Part shown: in pieces, positions 45,872 to 55,454 of the stretch | Position numbering within the stretch: the stretch's first letter is position 1 | Layout: each line of letters opens with the position of its first letter | Source of the DNA: Jeotgalicoccus coquinae | GTDB taxonomy: Bacteria > Bacillota > Bacilli > Staphylococcales > Salinicoccaceae | DNA: 64,000 nt | Direction: 5' to 3' | NCBI RefSeq assembly: GCF_014207425.1 | Contig: NZ_JACHFF010000001.1 | Coordinates: 620,001 to 684,000 of the forward strand | The notes under the pieces: generated by a model | What the model was told of the DNA's origin: nothing | What the model saw: the letters and a program-made list of their open reading frames with translations, nothing else | The model's database searches: none | Program-made: the position numbers and the translations under genes

Positions 45872-46192
45872 CATTGTATGTACTCTGTTGAATTGACATT
45901 GTCTATACACCGATTTGTATGTACTCTGTTGATTTGACATTGTCTATACACCGATTTGTATGTACTCTGTTGATTTGACATTGTCTATACAGAAGTTTGT
46001 AAAACCTTTGTTGATTTGACATTGTCTACACAGCAGTTTGTAAGTACTTTGTTGAATCGACATTGTCTATACAGCAGTTTGTATGCACTCTGTTGAATTG
46101 ACATTGTCTATATAGCGGTTTGTATGTACTTTGTTGAATTGACATTGTCTATATAGCGATTTGTATGTACTTTGTTGAATTGACATTGTCCT
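45872..46192. repeat. palindromic repeat array, eight units of 41 bp (array D)
   Basis: GACATTGTC starts at 45895, 45936, 45977, 46018, 46059, 46100, 46141 and 46182, exactly 41 bases apart. Unit core TACTYTGTTGAWTTGACATTGTC, linker TATACACCGATTTGTATG-like. On the minus strand the last unit reads GGACAATG-TCAATTCAACAAAG, the same family as array C. It fills the space between the NERD gene and the terminator of a convergent gene; no ORF or spacers. Confidence 0.95.
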
Positions 46193-46223
46193 GCACACAC
46201 CCAAACAACAGCCCCAAACATAA

Positions 46224-46259
46224 CAAAGAACCCCATCCACACTCAGGTGGACGGGGTTT
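46224..46259 (-). terminator. intrinsic terminator of YkvI copy 2
   Basis: Minus strand AACCCCGTCCACC pairs with GGATGGGGTT, followed by T-rich bases. Confidence 0.85.
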
Positions 46260-46266
46260 ATCGCAT

Positions 46267-47343
46267 TTAAAGCAGCTTTTTCTTCGTATTCTTGTTCATT
46301 ATCCAGCGGATAAACAGTGAGGCGGAGATCGCCAAGCCGATATAGCCGAGAATCGGGTAGACGATGTTGACGAGTTCGACGAAACCGACGTTTGAAATGA
46401 TAAACGCGGCAATCAGCGAAACGACTAGCATGATTTTGTATTTTCCTGAGTATGGTTCTGTGAAGCGGGTCAGGAAGGGATACATTAATCCGACCACTGA
46501 GTTAAAAATCAGCAGAATAATAATGATTGAGTATACTGTGCCGAGCCAAGGCGCCATGTTTTCTGCCATAGTCATCGCCGGCAGCGAGACTTCGTTTGCT
46601 GTCGGCATGATAGACAGTACGCCGACGTTAACAAGGATCATTAACAGCATTATTATCAATCCGCCGTATATTGCGCCGCGTCTTGCGATTGCATGACGGG
46701 ATGCTTCGGACCCCATAATTGATAAAAAGCTGAATGCTGTTGCAAGTGCGAGACCGGCATAAGTTATCGCATCGAACCACCAGAATGAAGTCGGTGTACG
46801 TGAAGGGTCTACGTAGTTATTTACTTCCGAGTAGGGAACTTCTGGATTTAATATGTTGTATCCGGTAATAATAATGACTGCGATAATTAACAGCGGGGTG
46901 ATGCCGCCGATGATATTGACGATTTTATCGAAGTCGAGCAGCAGTGTACCAAATGAAATTAATATCATAATGAGTACACCAATCTGCGGATGTATACCGA
47001 ATGCCTGACTGAATGTAGCACCGCTCCCCGCAATCATAACGACTGCGATGCCGTATAAAAAGAATATTAATACGTAGTCGATAACGAGTCCGAGTTTTTT
47101 TCCGAATAAAGCCCGGAGTGGTGTCTCATGAGAATCCGCATCTAAACGGAAACCGAGTTTTGCTGCCTGTCTGCCGACAAACATTAAAATCAGTGCCGCC
47201 AGTATAATTCCTAAAATACTGACCATCCCGTGACTTGCGAAAAACTGCAGAACTTCCTGTCCTGTTGAGAATCCTGCGCCGACAATAATACCGGCATACG
47301 CAAAGCCTATGCGCCATGAGGCGCGGTTTTTACCTTGTGCCAT
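46267..47343 (-). CDS. YkvI-family membrane protein (copy 2)
   Basis: 358 residues from the ATG at 47343 (AGGAGATG upstream); a longer frame to 47409 lacks a ribosome site. Same family and layout as copy 1 (FAYAGIIVGAGFSTGQEVLQFF, AGSGATFSQAF, FLSIMGSEASRHAIARRGAIYGG). It lies directly downstream of copy 3 on the same strand, separated by a terminator. Predicted permease of unknown substrate. Confidence 0.8.
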   Translation of the reverse strand: MAQGKNRASWRIGFAYAGIIVGAGFSTGQEVLQFFASHGMVSILGIILAALILMFVGRQAAKLGFRLDADSHETPLRALFGKKLGLVIDYVLIFFLYGIAVVMIAGSGATFSQAFGIHPQIGVLIMILISFGTLLLDFDKIVNIIGGITPLLIIAVIIITGYNILNPEVPYSEVNNYVDPSRTPTSFWWFDAITYAGLALATAFSFLSIMGSEASRHAIARRGAIYGGLIIMLLMILVNVGVLSIMPTANEVSLPAMTMAENMAPWLGTVYSIIIILLIFNSVVGLMYPFLTRFTEPYSGKYKIMLVVSLIAAFIISNVGFVELVNIVYPILGYIGLAISASLFIRWIMNKNTKKKLL

Positions 47344-47412
47344 AAATTCATCTCCTGTTTGTTGTTTACATAACTTATATAAACTGTTCAGACAAAGATA
47401 AACATCCAAAAA

Positions 47413-47453
47413 TAAAACACCCTGCCTATTACAGTTAAGTAATAAGCAGGGTA
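47413..47453 (-). terminator. intrinsic terminator of YkvI copy 3
   Basis: Minus strand TACCCTGCTTATTAC pairs with GTAATAGGCAGGGTG, followed by TTTTATTTTT. Confidence 0.9.
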
Positions 47454-47457
47454 CTTC

Positions 47458-48561
47458 TTATTCTTCGTTATTATCAGAAAATCTTTCTGCAAGTTTACGG
47501 GCTTTTATTTTTAAGAAAGTCCAGCGGATTGTCAGCATTACACCGATAATTAACCCGACATATCCGAATAACGGGTAGATGATATTTACGAGTTCAACAA
47601 ACCCTACATATGTTCCGAAATAACCGGCAACGAGTGAAACTGCCAGGAGGATTTTATATTTTTTAGATCCAGGTTTAGTAAAACGTGCCAGGAACGGGAA
47701 TAAAAATCCAACGATAGAGTTATAAATCAGCAATATAATAATGACCGAGTATGCAGTTCCGAACCACGGAGATACATTTGAGGCCATCTGCATTGTCGGC
47801 AGTGCGACATCGTACGCAATCGGCAGAATCGACAGTACGCCAAATGTAATCAGCAGCATAAGGACCATTATTAGTAATCCGCCGTATACAGCGCCGCGTC
47901 TTACAATTGACTGGCGGGCTGATTCAGAACCCATTATTGATAAAAAGCTGAATGCTGTAGCCAGTGTGAAACCTGCATAAGTAATGGCATCAAACCACCA
48001 GCTGCTTGTCGGTGCCCGGGAAGGATCATTGTACTGATTGACTTCGGACAACGGAATCATTGGATTCATTATGTTATAACCGGCAATCAGGAATAATGCA
48101 ATAACCAGTACCGGAGTAATGACACCTATTATGGAGACGATTTTATCGAAATCCATTAATAATGTAATAAATGCAAGAACAATCAGCACTACCGCACCGA
48201 TTTGCGGGTGGATGCCGAAACCTTCGTTAAATGTTGCACCGCTTCCTGCGATCATGACAATTGCCAGACCGTATAAAAAGAATGCGAGAATAATATCTAC
48301 AACCAGGCCGAACTTTTTACCGAACAGAGTGTTCAGCGGCAGCACGTGGGACTCTGCGTGTGTTGAATATCCCAGTTTAGCTGCCTGACGGCCGATAAAC
48401 ATAATAATCAGTCCTGTCAGAATGACACCTGCAATACTGATTAAACCATGACTTGCGAAAAACTGCAGTACTTCCTGCCCTGTTGCAAAGCCGGCACCGA
48501 CGACGATACCGGTATAGGCAAAGGCATATTTCCAGGAAGCCCTTTTGTTACCATTAGACAT
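47458..48561 (-). CDS. YkvI-family membrane protein (copy 3)
   Basis: 367 residues from the ATG at 48561 (AGGAGTTG upstream). Family start FAYTGIVVGAGFATGQEVLQFFASHG and the AGSGATFNEGF and FLSIMGSESARQSIVRRGAVYGG motifs match copies 1 and 2; copies 2 and 3 are closest. Ten or so membrane segments. Divergent from selO. Confidence 0.8.
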   Translation of the reverse strand: MSNGNKRASWKYAFAYTGIVVGAGFATGQEVLQFFASHGLISIAGVILTGLIIMFIGRQAAKLGYSTHAESHVLPLNTLFGKKFGLVVDIILAFFLYGLAIVMIAGSGATFNEGFGIHPQIGAVVLIVLAFITLLMDFDKIVSIIGVITPVLVIALFLIAGYNIMNPMIPLSEVNQYNDPSRAPTSSWWFDAITYAGFTLATAFSFLSIMGSESARQSIVRRGAVYGGLLIMVLMLLITFGVLSILPIAYDVALPTMQMASNVSPWFGTAYSVIIILLIYNSIVGFLFPFLARFTKPGSKKYKILLAVSLVAGYFGTYVGFVELVNIIYPLFGYVGLIIGVMLTIRWTFLKIKARKLAERFSDNNEE

Positions 48562-48737
48562 ATTTCCAACTCCTATTTCTATATGTTTAAAATTATACCC
48601 TGTTTCATGAAAAGTTAACAAAAATTTTAAAATAATTCAGCGGACGGTCATTTCTGTTATGCAAGTATTTCCGTATATAGTATACTCAGTTACTATAGAT
48701 TAGATTTGAGCGTTTGTTTTCGGAAGGAGAATTATTA

Positions 48738-50195
48738 ATGTATAAAGGCTTTAATTTTACACATGATTATAAATCGCTGCCGCGTACATTCTGGTCGCCG
48801 TATGAACCGGAAGAATCGGAAGCGCCGAAGGTCGTATTGTTTAATAACCATCTGGCCAGACTGCTTGAGCTGGATGAACACGCACTTGAAGATGATGCTG
48901 AGTTTTTCAGCGGCAACAGACTGCCCGAATCAGCAGCACCGATTGCACAGGCATACATGGGACATCAGTTCGGTGTTCTGAATATGCTGGGTGACGGGCG
49001 CAATGTCCTCCTGGGTGAGCATAACACAGATGAACAAAAGTATGATGTCGTGCTTAAAGGCTCAGGTGCAACGAAATACTCGCGTCAGGGTGACGGACGG
49101 GCGCCGATAGATTCCATGCTGCGCGAGTATATCATCAGCGAGTATATGGCGAACATCGGTATTGCAACGACGCGTGCACTGGCAGTTGTCGATACAGGAG
49201 AACAGCTGACACGCCAGACTGTGACAGCAAGCGGTATTCTGACACGCATTGCAGATTCCCATATCCGTGTCGGTACTTTCGAATACGCTGCACGCCAGTC
49301 AAAAGACGACTTAAAAGCACTCGCGGACTTTGCGATTGAACGCCATTATCCGTATCTTGCTCCGCTCTCTGAAGATAAAAAGTATCTGCTGTTTTACGAT
49401 CATGTTGTGCGTAAACAGGCAGAGCTGATAGCAGAGTGGCAGAGCGTCGGCTTTATTCACGGTGTGATGAACACGGATAATATAACGATTTCAGGCGAGA
49501 CGATTGATTACGGTCCGTGTGCTTTTATCGATGTATATAATCCGGATACGTATTTCAGTTCAATTGATACCGGAGGACGCTACCGTTATAAAAATCAGCC
49601 GCCGATCGGCCAGTGGGATTTAGGCAAGCTCGGCGAGTCATTGTGTCCGCTGTTTGACAGCTCACAGGACGAAGCGGTGAAGCTGGCTCAGGAAACACTG
49701 GATAAGTATCCGCAGTATTATAACCGAAAGTATATTTCATTAATGGGCAATAAACTTGGTATACTAGATCTTGATTATGAAGAACAGTATGACGTGGAGC
49801 TCGTCGATGAGCTGCTCGGATTTATGTTTAAGTATGAGGCGGATTATACGCGTACTTTCAGAGATATTTATCTCACTGCTTACGATAAACTGCCGATGTT
49901 TAACGATGGTGAATTTATCAACTGGTTCGAGAAATATCAGGCGAGAAAGAAAGCGCAGCCTCACAAAAAAGATGAGATTAATATTGCGATGAATGCGGCA
50001 AACCCAAGTTTTATACCGCGTAATCATCTCGTTCAAAAAGCATTGAATCAGGCATTGGACGGTCACTACGGAGAATTGAAGCAGCTGTTAAAAGCTGTAT
50101 CCAAACCGTTTAATGATAAGCTTGGCGGGAAATATATAAATACACCGGGTGAAAATGATGTTGACCCGGACTTTAAAACATATTGCGGAACATAA
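48738..50195 (+). CDS. selO: SelO protein adenylyltransferase (YdiU)
   Basis: 485 residues from the ATG at 48738 (AAGGAG upstream). Pseudokinase that transfers AMP to Ser/Thr/Tyr: GSGATKYSRQGDGRAP, REYIISEYMANIGIATTRAL, and the active-site GVMNTDN with DYGPCAFID. The protein ends FKTYCGT, keeping the Cys that corresponds to the C-terminal Sec of animal SelO. The enzyme links to oxidative-stress control in other bacteria. Followed after about 28 bases by a DedA gene. Confidence 0.92.
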   Translation: MYKGFNFTHDYKSLPRTFWSPYEPEESEAPKVVLFNNHLARLLELDEHALEDDAEFFSGNRLPESAAPIAQAYMGHQFGVLNMLGDGRNVLLGEHNTDEQKYDVVLKGSGATKYSRQGDGRAPIDSMLREYIISEYMANIGIATTRALAVVDTGEQLTRQTVTASGILTRIADSHIRVGTFEYAARQSKDDLKALADFAIERHYPYLAPLSEDKKYLLFYDHVVRKQAELIAEWQSVGFIHGVMNTDNITISGETIDYGPCAFIDVYNPDTYFSSIDTGGRYRYKNQPPIGQWDLGKLGESLCPLFDSSQDEAVKLAQETLDKYPQYYNRKYISLMGNKLGILDLDYEEQYDVELVDELLGFMFKYEADYTRTFRDIYLTAYDKLPMFNDGEFINWFEKYQARKKAQPHKKDEINIAMNAANPSFIPRNHLVQKALNQALDGHYGELKQLLKAVSKPFNDKLGGKYINTPGENDVDPDFKTYCGT

Positions 50196-50223
50196 ATGTG
50201 AATTTTAATTAAAGGACAGAAGA

Positions 50224-50844
50224 ATGATGCAGAATTTTTTAGAAGAAATCATTAACCAGTTTGGCTATGCCGCGATTGTCGTTTTAATAGCAGTGGAAAA
50301 TATATTCCCTCCGATTCCGTCGGAAGTAATATTAACGTTCGGCGGTTTTATGACCGCACAGACTGATATGACAATTACAGGTGTGATTATTGCATCGACT
50401 GCCGGTTCTGTCGGCGGTGCGGTTATTTTATATTATATCGGGAGCATGCTTGGTCCTGAACGTATGAAGCGTATTGTCGTGAAGTACGGTAAATGGCTCC
50501 GTGTGACGACTGAGGATGTTGATAAGTCATACAGCTGGTTTGATAAATACGGTCCGTGGACGGTGTTTTTCTGCCGCTTTATTCCGCTGATCAGAAGTCT
50601 GATTTCAATTCCTGCCGGCATGAGTAAAATGGGCATGGTTAAATTCCTCGTGCTGACAACAGCCGGTACGGCAATCTGGAATATTGTACTTGTTAATTTA
50701 GGTGCGTCGGTCGGGGAAAACTGGGGAGATATCGTAGCGGTTATGGACGTCTACGCGAATATTATATACGGACTGATTATACTGGCGGGTCTTGTATTTT
50801 TAGCGTGGCTCTTTTATTTCAGACCGAAAAAGAAAGCGAAATAA
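50224..50844 (+). CDS. DedA/SNARE-associated family membrane protein
   Basis: 206 residues, ATG with AAAGGACAG upstream. Family features: FGYAAIVVLIAVENIFPPIPSEVIL at the start, FCRFIPLIRSLISIPAGMSKM (the F-x-R-x-x-P...R...G motif) in the middle, and a terminal hydrophobic helix. DedA proteins act in membrane homeostasis, some as undecaprenyl-phosphate flippases. May be co-transcribed with selO. Confidence 0.88.
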   Translation: MMQNFLEEIINQFGYAAIVVLIAVENIFPPIPSEVILTFGGFMTAQTDMTITGVIIASTAGSVGGAVILYYIGSMLGPERMKRIVVKYGKWLRVTTEDVDKSYSWFDKYGPWTVFFCRFIPLIRSLISIPAGMSKMGMVKFLVLTTAGTAIWNIVLVNLGASVGENWGDIVAVMDVYANIIYGLIILAGLVFLAWLFYFRPKKKAK

Positions 50845-50849
50845 TATTG

Positions 50850-50884
50850 AAAAGGGATGACAGCTTTCACTGTCATCCCTTTTA
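50850..50884. terminator. bidirectional intrinsic terminator
   Basis: Perfect stem AAAGGGATGACAG/CTGTCATCCCTTT with a six-base loop. Confidence 0.93.
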
Positions 50885-50887
50885 ATT

Positions 50888-51772
50888 TTACTGTTTTTCA
50901 TATGCCTGAAGCAGTGTGACAACGACGTCTAGAACCGGTGTCCTGATATCATATCCATCTTTCATATCGTGTATAAACTGCTGAATATATTTGAATTCCG
51001 TTGAACGGTTTGCCATTACATCGTAATACATGCTCGTACCCATTTCCCTCGGATAGCTGAAATACATATCCATCGCATAATCCGTAAATCCGGATTCTAC
51101 AGTTATGCCGTGCCGGTTGCATTGATTCACAACTGTGATGGCTTCCTGGAGAAGCCTTCGTGTTAATTGAACCATCTGCTCATCTTCAAATATTTTTGAA
51201 GTGTTTTTACTGAGTGCTGTCATCGAGTTAATACCGACATTAATGAGCAGTTTTTCATAGCGTATCTTATTAAACTGAGCGCTCTTTTGCAAATCAAAAT
51301 TTACGGCGTTACTGCTTTCAATCAGCCCAATCAGTTTATCGATATACCTGTAATTTTTTTGGGGCAGGATTATTTTCTGATTGACGAAGTGTTCTATATA
51401 ACCATCATGCTGCTGACCGCTTATATAAACAACGCCTGGAATTCCCCGTGCGAAAACATCATCGTAGCCCATGCCGTTCAGTGCATAAATAATTTCCGAA
51501 TCCTCATGCGTGAGCTGCTGGATTTTATGCTGCAGCTCGTTCAGTGCCGGTGTCTTTGATGCGATAAATAACACATCGAATTGTTCAGTTACTTTCTTAA
51601 CTTCATGAACTTTAATTTCATGATATGTTTTGACGCCGTTCTCAAGAATTGTGAAGCCGCCGCGCTCAGTCCTTGCCATTAATGTCAGCTGTACTTTATC
51701 TTCCGGCAATAGAGAGAATTCACGGGCGATAATGCTGCCGACAGCACCCGCACCGATAATACCAATTTTCAT
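50888..51772 (-). CDS. panE: 2-dehydropantoate 2-reductase
   Basis: 294 residues. N-terminal NADP Rossmann motif IGIIGAGAVGSIIAREF, then the catalytic region with INVGINSMTAL in the helical half. It reduces ketopantoate to pantoate for vitamin B5. Divergent from panB/panC, which give the neighbouring steps, with a 73-base intergenic region. Confidence 0.85.
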   Translation of the reverse strand: MKIGIIGAGAVGSIIAREFSLLPEDKVQLTLMARTERGGFTILENGVKTYHEIKVHEVKKVTEQFDVLFIASKTPALNELQHKIQQLTHEDSEIIYALNGMGYDDVFARGIPGVVYISGQQHDGYIEHFVNQKIILPQKNYRYIDKLIGLIESSNAVNFDLQKSAQFNKIRYEKLLINVGINSMTALSKNTSKIFEDEQMVQLTRRLLQEAITVVNQCNRHGITVESGFTDYAMDMYFSYPREMGTSMYYDVMANRSTEFKYIQQFIHDMKDGYDIRTPVLDVVVTLLQAYEKQ

Positions 51773-51845
51773 AATGTCACTCCGTTAATTTTTTCTTATA
51801 TTTGTGGTAAAATAATTATATCTAATTTCAGAAAGTAGGGAAACT

Positions 51846-52646
51846 ATGAAGTCGACAGCAGATTTAATCAGCATGAAAAACAATGACAGAATAGTGATGG
51901 TAACAGCATACGATTATCCTTCTGCAAAACTTGCAGAACAGGCGGAGACAGATATCATTTTAGTGGGAGATTCACTGGGAATGGTAGTGCTCGGATATGA
52001 ATCACCGGTTCAGGTGACTCTGGACGATATGATTCACCATTCGAAAGCGGCAAGACGCGGAGCGGGTAATACGTTTATCGTTGTCGATATGCCTTTCGGT
52101 TCGCATCATGCGGACGTCAACGAAGGAATTAAAAACGGTATCAGACTGTATCAGGAAAGTGATGCCAACATGATCAAAATGGAAGGTTCCGACTCTTTTG
52201 ATGTAATCGAAGGACTTGTTAAAGCGGGCGTTCCTGTGTGCGGTCACTTAGGATTAACTCCGCAGCACTTTGGTATTACAGGATTCAAAATGCAGGCGGG
52301 AGATGCCGATCAGGCTGAAAAGCTGATTGAAGATGCAAAAGCGCTTGAAGCAGCAGGCGCATCGATGATGGTGCTTGAAGCCATTCCGATGGATTTGGCT
52401 AAAAAAGTAACGGAGACGGTAAATATTCCAACAATCGGTATCGGTGCAGGAATTCATACAGATGGCCAGGTACTTGTGTACCATGACCTGCTGCAGTACG
52501 GCAGTGATCGTCTGCCGAAGTTTGTTAAACCTTATGCGGACATGAATTCAGTAGCGCGTGAAGGACTGACGAATTACCGCAACGAAGTGAAAAGCAGATT
52601 GTTCCCGACAGAGGAAACGACGTATAAGAAACGGGTGTTCGAATAA
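51846..52646 (+). CDS. panB: 3-methyl-2-oxobutanoate hydroxymethyltransferase
   Basis: 266 residues, ATG with AGTAGGGAAA upstream. TIM barrel, conserved VTAYDYPSAKLAEQ, LVGDSLGMVVLGYE, VVDMPFGSHHA, MIKMEGSD, and GHLGLTPQH. It makes ketopantoate from alpha-ketoisovalerate. panC begins right after the stop codon. Confidence 0.93.
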   Translation: MKSTADLISMKNNDRIVMVTAYDYPSAKLAEQAETDIILVGDSLGMVVLGYESPVQVTLDDMIHHSKAARRGAGNTFIVVDMPFGSHHADVNEGIKNGIRLYQESDANMIKMEGSDSFDVIEGLVKAGVPVCGHLGLTPQHFGITGFKMQAGDADQAEKLIEDAKALEAAGASMMVLEAIPMDLAKKVTETVNIPTIGIGAGIHTDGQVLVYHDLLQYGSDRLPKFVKPYADMNSVAREGLTNYRNEVKSRLFPTEETTYKKRVFE

Positions 52647-53486
52647 ATGGAACATACAGCGGAGATTAAAGAAATCAGAACGCTTTTGGCAGCTCACCGG
52701 GATAAGACAATTGCACTTGTACCGACGATGGGCTATCTCCACGAAGGACATGCAGCGCTTATAGAAGAAGCGAAACAGCATGCTGATATTGTGGCAGTCA
52801 GTATTTTTGTCAACCCGCTGCAGTTTGGGCCGGATGAAGATTATGACAGCTATCCGCGCGATCTTGAACGGGATTTAAGTATTTGTGAAAAACATGGTGT
52901 GGATATTGTATTCCATCCCGTGACGGATGAAATGTACCCTGATGAGATGGAATTCACTGTCGGTATTAAAACGATGGCAGATATACTGGATGGCGTCAAG
53001 CGCCCGGGTCACTTTGAAGGTGTTGTGACGGTTATCGGCAAGCTGTTTAATATTATTCAGCCGGACGTTGCTGTGTTTGGTCAGAAAGACCGCCAGCAGC
53101 TGATGATTATCGAGCGGTACGTTGAAAACTTTAACGTGCCGGTTGACATTATCGGCGTACCCACCAAACGCGAAGAAAGCGGTCTTGCAAAGAGTTCACG
53201 CAACGTGAATTTAAGTGAGTCGGAGTATACAGAAGCGGCTGAAATTTATGCGGCGCTGACGAATGCAGCTGAACAGATTAAGAGCGGTACTGTCAATGCA
53301 GACAAAGTGAAGTCATTTATCAGACTTCATATCGAACAGCGGACAAGCGGCAGTGTCGATGACCTTGCGATTTACACAGCACGCAGTCTCAAGGCCGTTG
53401 ATAATATCGACCAGGATGTTATTATATTTATTGCAGTACAATTTGAAAAGGCACGATTGATTGATAACTTATACGTCAGCATTTAA
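52647..53486 (+). CDS. panC: pantothenate synthetase
   Basis: 279 residues, start codon directly following the panB stop. Cytidylyltransferase-like ATP site PTMGYLHEGHAALI, then FGQKDRQQLMII and AKSSRNVNLS. It joins pantoate with beta-alanine. panD, usually the next gene, is absent here: a CAP-domain gene follows instead. Confidence 0.93.
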   Translation: MEHTAEIKEIRTLLAAHRDKTIALVPTMGYLHEGHAALIEEAKQHADIVAVSIFVNPLQFGPDEDYDSYPRDLERDLSICEKHGVDIVFHPVTDEMYPDEMEFTVGIKTMADILDGVKRPGHFEGVVTVIGKLFNIIQPDVAVFGQKDRQQLMIIERYVENFNVPVDIIGVPTKREESGLAKSSRNVNLSESEYTEAAEIYAALTNAAEQIKSGTVNADKVKSFIRLHIEQRTSGSVDDLAIYTARSLKAVDNIDQDVIIFIAVQFEKARLIDNLYVSI

Positions 53487-53498
53487 TGGAGGAATAAT

Positions 53499-54488
53499 AT
53501 GGTACGGCGAATTACGGCACTGTTAATTTTATATGCATCATTGTTTTTAATCGTACCGGCCATACAATCCTACGATTTTAAAGACGGACTGACCGAAGAT
53601 TATTTCAATCACTGGCTGGAACAGAATGTAATCCCAAGCTACGATACAACGAAAATCGAACAGGTGCACGGTGCCCAGGAAACGAATATTGACTATTCTC
53701 TTGGAGCATCATTCAGAGCAGCTGACCAGCAGGTGATTCATTCGGAATACGAAGGCAACTTTGTAGTGATGAAGCAGCCCGGTGCATTTCACATGCTGCT
53801 CGTCCGGGACGGTATTATTACCGGAGGATATACGAACTCCGATGATGTATCTATCGGACAGATGAGTATCGACGGCATGAATCGGGAAAACGTCCGTGAA
53901 GTATACGGTGAACCGGTTGAATATATACGAAAACAGTGGAAGCGGCTGAAAGTCGACCATGACGAATACGATGTGTTCGATGTCGGCAACCACTATGCAT
54001 ATTTCTTTTACGATATACATGAAAACTACAGGGTGAACGGTATGCTGATTATTAATAAAGACGAAGTGATTGAAATCAACGATCTTTATAATAATCCGTC
54101 AAAGGAAGACAATGAAGCGATGCATTTCAATTTAGTAAATGCAACGCGTGCGGAGTACGGCTATTCAGCACTTGAACGTGATTCTGCTGCAGACGAAACC
54201 GCATACTACCACAGCTATGATATGGCAGAGAATAATTACTTTGATCACGATTCACCTGACGGCAGCACACTGAAAGACAGACTGTTAAATGGCTCGGTTG
54301 ACTTCAGGCTGGCAGGGGAAAATATTGCGACAGGACATACATCGCCGATATTTGCCCATCACAGTTTGATGAACTCGCCGTCACATCGGGTGAATGTACT
54401 GAACAACGAATTTAACTATATCGGTGTCGGTATCGAGTACAACAATGAGAATGTGCCGTATTATACGGAGAATTATATACAGAAATAA
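53499..54488 (+). CDS. secreted or membrane-anchored CAP-domain protein (YlbC-like)
   Basis: 329 residues, ATG with GGAGGAATA upstream, 12 bases after panC. N-terminal hydrophobic signal/anchor (TALLILYASLFLIVPAI), a CAP-associated domain (residues ~50-190) and a C-terminal CAP/SCP domain with FNLVNATRAEYG, AYYHSYDMAENNYFDH and AGENIATGH followed by the SPSHR pattern (NSPSHRVNVL). Bacterial CAP proteins of this type have no settled activity. It takes the position where panD is normally found. Confidence 0.85.
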   Translation: MVRRITALLILYASLFLIVPAIQSYDFKDGLTEDYFNHWLEQNVIPSYDTTKIEQVHGAQETNIDYSLGASFRAADQQVIHSEYEGNFVVMKQPGAFHMLLVRDGIITGGYTNSDDVSIGQMSIDGMNRENVREVYGEPVEYIRKQWKRLKVDHDEYDVFDVGNHYAYFFYDIHENYRVNGMLIINKDEVIEINDLYNNPSKEDNEAMHFNLVNATRAEYGYSALERDSAADETAYYHSYDMAENNYFDHDSPDGSTLKDRLLNGSVDFRLAGENIATGHTSPIFAHHSLMNSPSHRVNVLNNEFNYIGVGIEYNNENVPYYTENYIQK

Positions 54489-54497
54489 TTGAGTGAG

Positions 54498-54527
54498 CAC
54501 CCGGATTGTTGAATCCGGGTGTTTTTT
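54498..54527 (+). terminator. intrinsic terminator
   Basis: Stem CACCCGGATT/AATCCGGGTG and TTTTTT. Confidence 0.93.
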
Positions 54528-54561
54528 GTCTGGTGGGGTTAGATGAGGCGGCGGGGAGGTT

Positions 54562-54695
54562 GCTCATCGGGTTTTAATAAGTTTATCGTCCTGATGAAGG
54601 CCGCTCATCGGGTTTTAATAAGTTTATCGTCCTGATGAAGGCCGCTCGTCGGGTTTTAATAAGTTTATCGTCCTGATGAAGGCCGCTCATCGGGT
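54562..54695. repeat. palindromic repeat array, three 41-bp units (array E)
   Basis: Units begin with GCTCATCGGG or GCTCGTCGGG at 54562, 54603, 54644 and a partial one at 54685, each exactly 41 bases apart. In each unit TCATCGGG can pair with CCTGATGA (one G-T pair). It lies between the terminators of convergent genes (CAP protein and lexA). Sequence unlike arrays C and D. Confidence 0.95.
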
Positions 54696-54732
54696 AGAAT
54701 AAGAGTAATCGGCCAAATGAACGGACCGAATA

Positions 54733-54770
54733 CAAAAAACCGCCGGAGCACACTGCCCCGGACGGTTTTA
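54733..54770 (-). terminator. intrinsic terminator of lexA
   Basis: On the minus strand AACCGTCCGGGG pairs imperfectly with CTCCGGCGGTT, followed by TTTTTT. Confidence 0.85.
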
Positions 54771-54781
54771 AACAATATTAT

Positions 54782-55399
54782 TTAAATAAACTCTCTGAAC
54801 AGACCGACGACTTTACCAAGAACGATTACGTTATCAAGGTAAATAGGTTCCATCGTTGTGTTTTCCGGCTGCAGTCGGTAATAGCCTTTTTCTTTATAGA
54901 AGCGTTTAACAGTTGCTTCATCGTCTTCTGTCATTGCAACGATAATTTCACCATTGTGTGCAATGTTCTGTTTGCGGACAATGACGCGGTCGCCGTCGTG
55001 AATACCGGCATCGATCATACTGTCACCAACTACGTTTAACAGAAAGATTTCACTGTTATGGTTCGCCGTGAAGTGTTCGGGAAGTGGGAAGTACTCTTCG
55101 ATATTTTCAACGGCTGTGATTGGCAGGCCTGCTGTAACTTTACCTAATACAGGTACATGAATAACAGGTGATGCATTATCATCCGATGCCTGGACGATTT
55201 CAATTGCACGCGGTTTTGTCGGGTCGCGTCTGATATATCCTTTAGTTTCAAGCTTGGCGAGGTGGCCGTGCACTGTTGAACTCGACTGCAGTCCTACGGC
55301 ATTTCCAATCTCACGGACACTTGGGGGATAGCCTTTATCATTTACGCTGCGTTTTATATATTGAAAAATATCTTTTTGTCTGTCTGTTAAATCTTTCAT
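54782..55399 (-). CDS. lexA: LexA repressor
   Basis: 205 residues, ATG with GGAGGTAA upstream. N-terminal winged helix ([13 protein letters not shown] ... [23 protein letters not shown]), the Ala-Gly self-cleavage bond in KVTAGLPIT, catalytic Ser in [13 protein letters not shown] and Lys in DDEATVKRF. It represses SOS genes until RecA filament triggers cleavage. Divergent from a SosA/YneA-like gene with three operators between them. Confidence 0.95.
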   Translation of the reverse strand: MKDLTDRQKDIFQYIKRSVNDKGYPPSVREIGNAVGLQSSSTVHGHLAKLETKGYIRRDPTKPRAIEIVQASDDNASPVIHVPVLGKVTAGLPITAVENIEEYFPLPEHFTANHNSEIFLLNVVGDSMIDAGIHDGDRVIVRKQNIAHNGEIIVAMTEDDEATVKRFYKEKGYYRLQPENTTMEPIYLDNVIVLGKVVGLFREFI

Positions 55400-55454
55400 A
55401 TTGTTACCTCCAGCCTTATATTAATTAAATTTTATCATATACTGTATACACTTA

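Noticed and set aside
45872..46192. Array D (and C, E) as a CRISPR array
   Set aside because: The whole 41-bp unit repeats; there are no unique spacers and no cas genes in the window.
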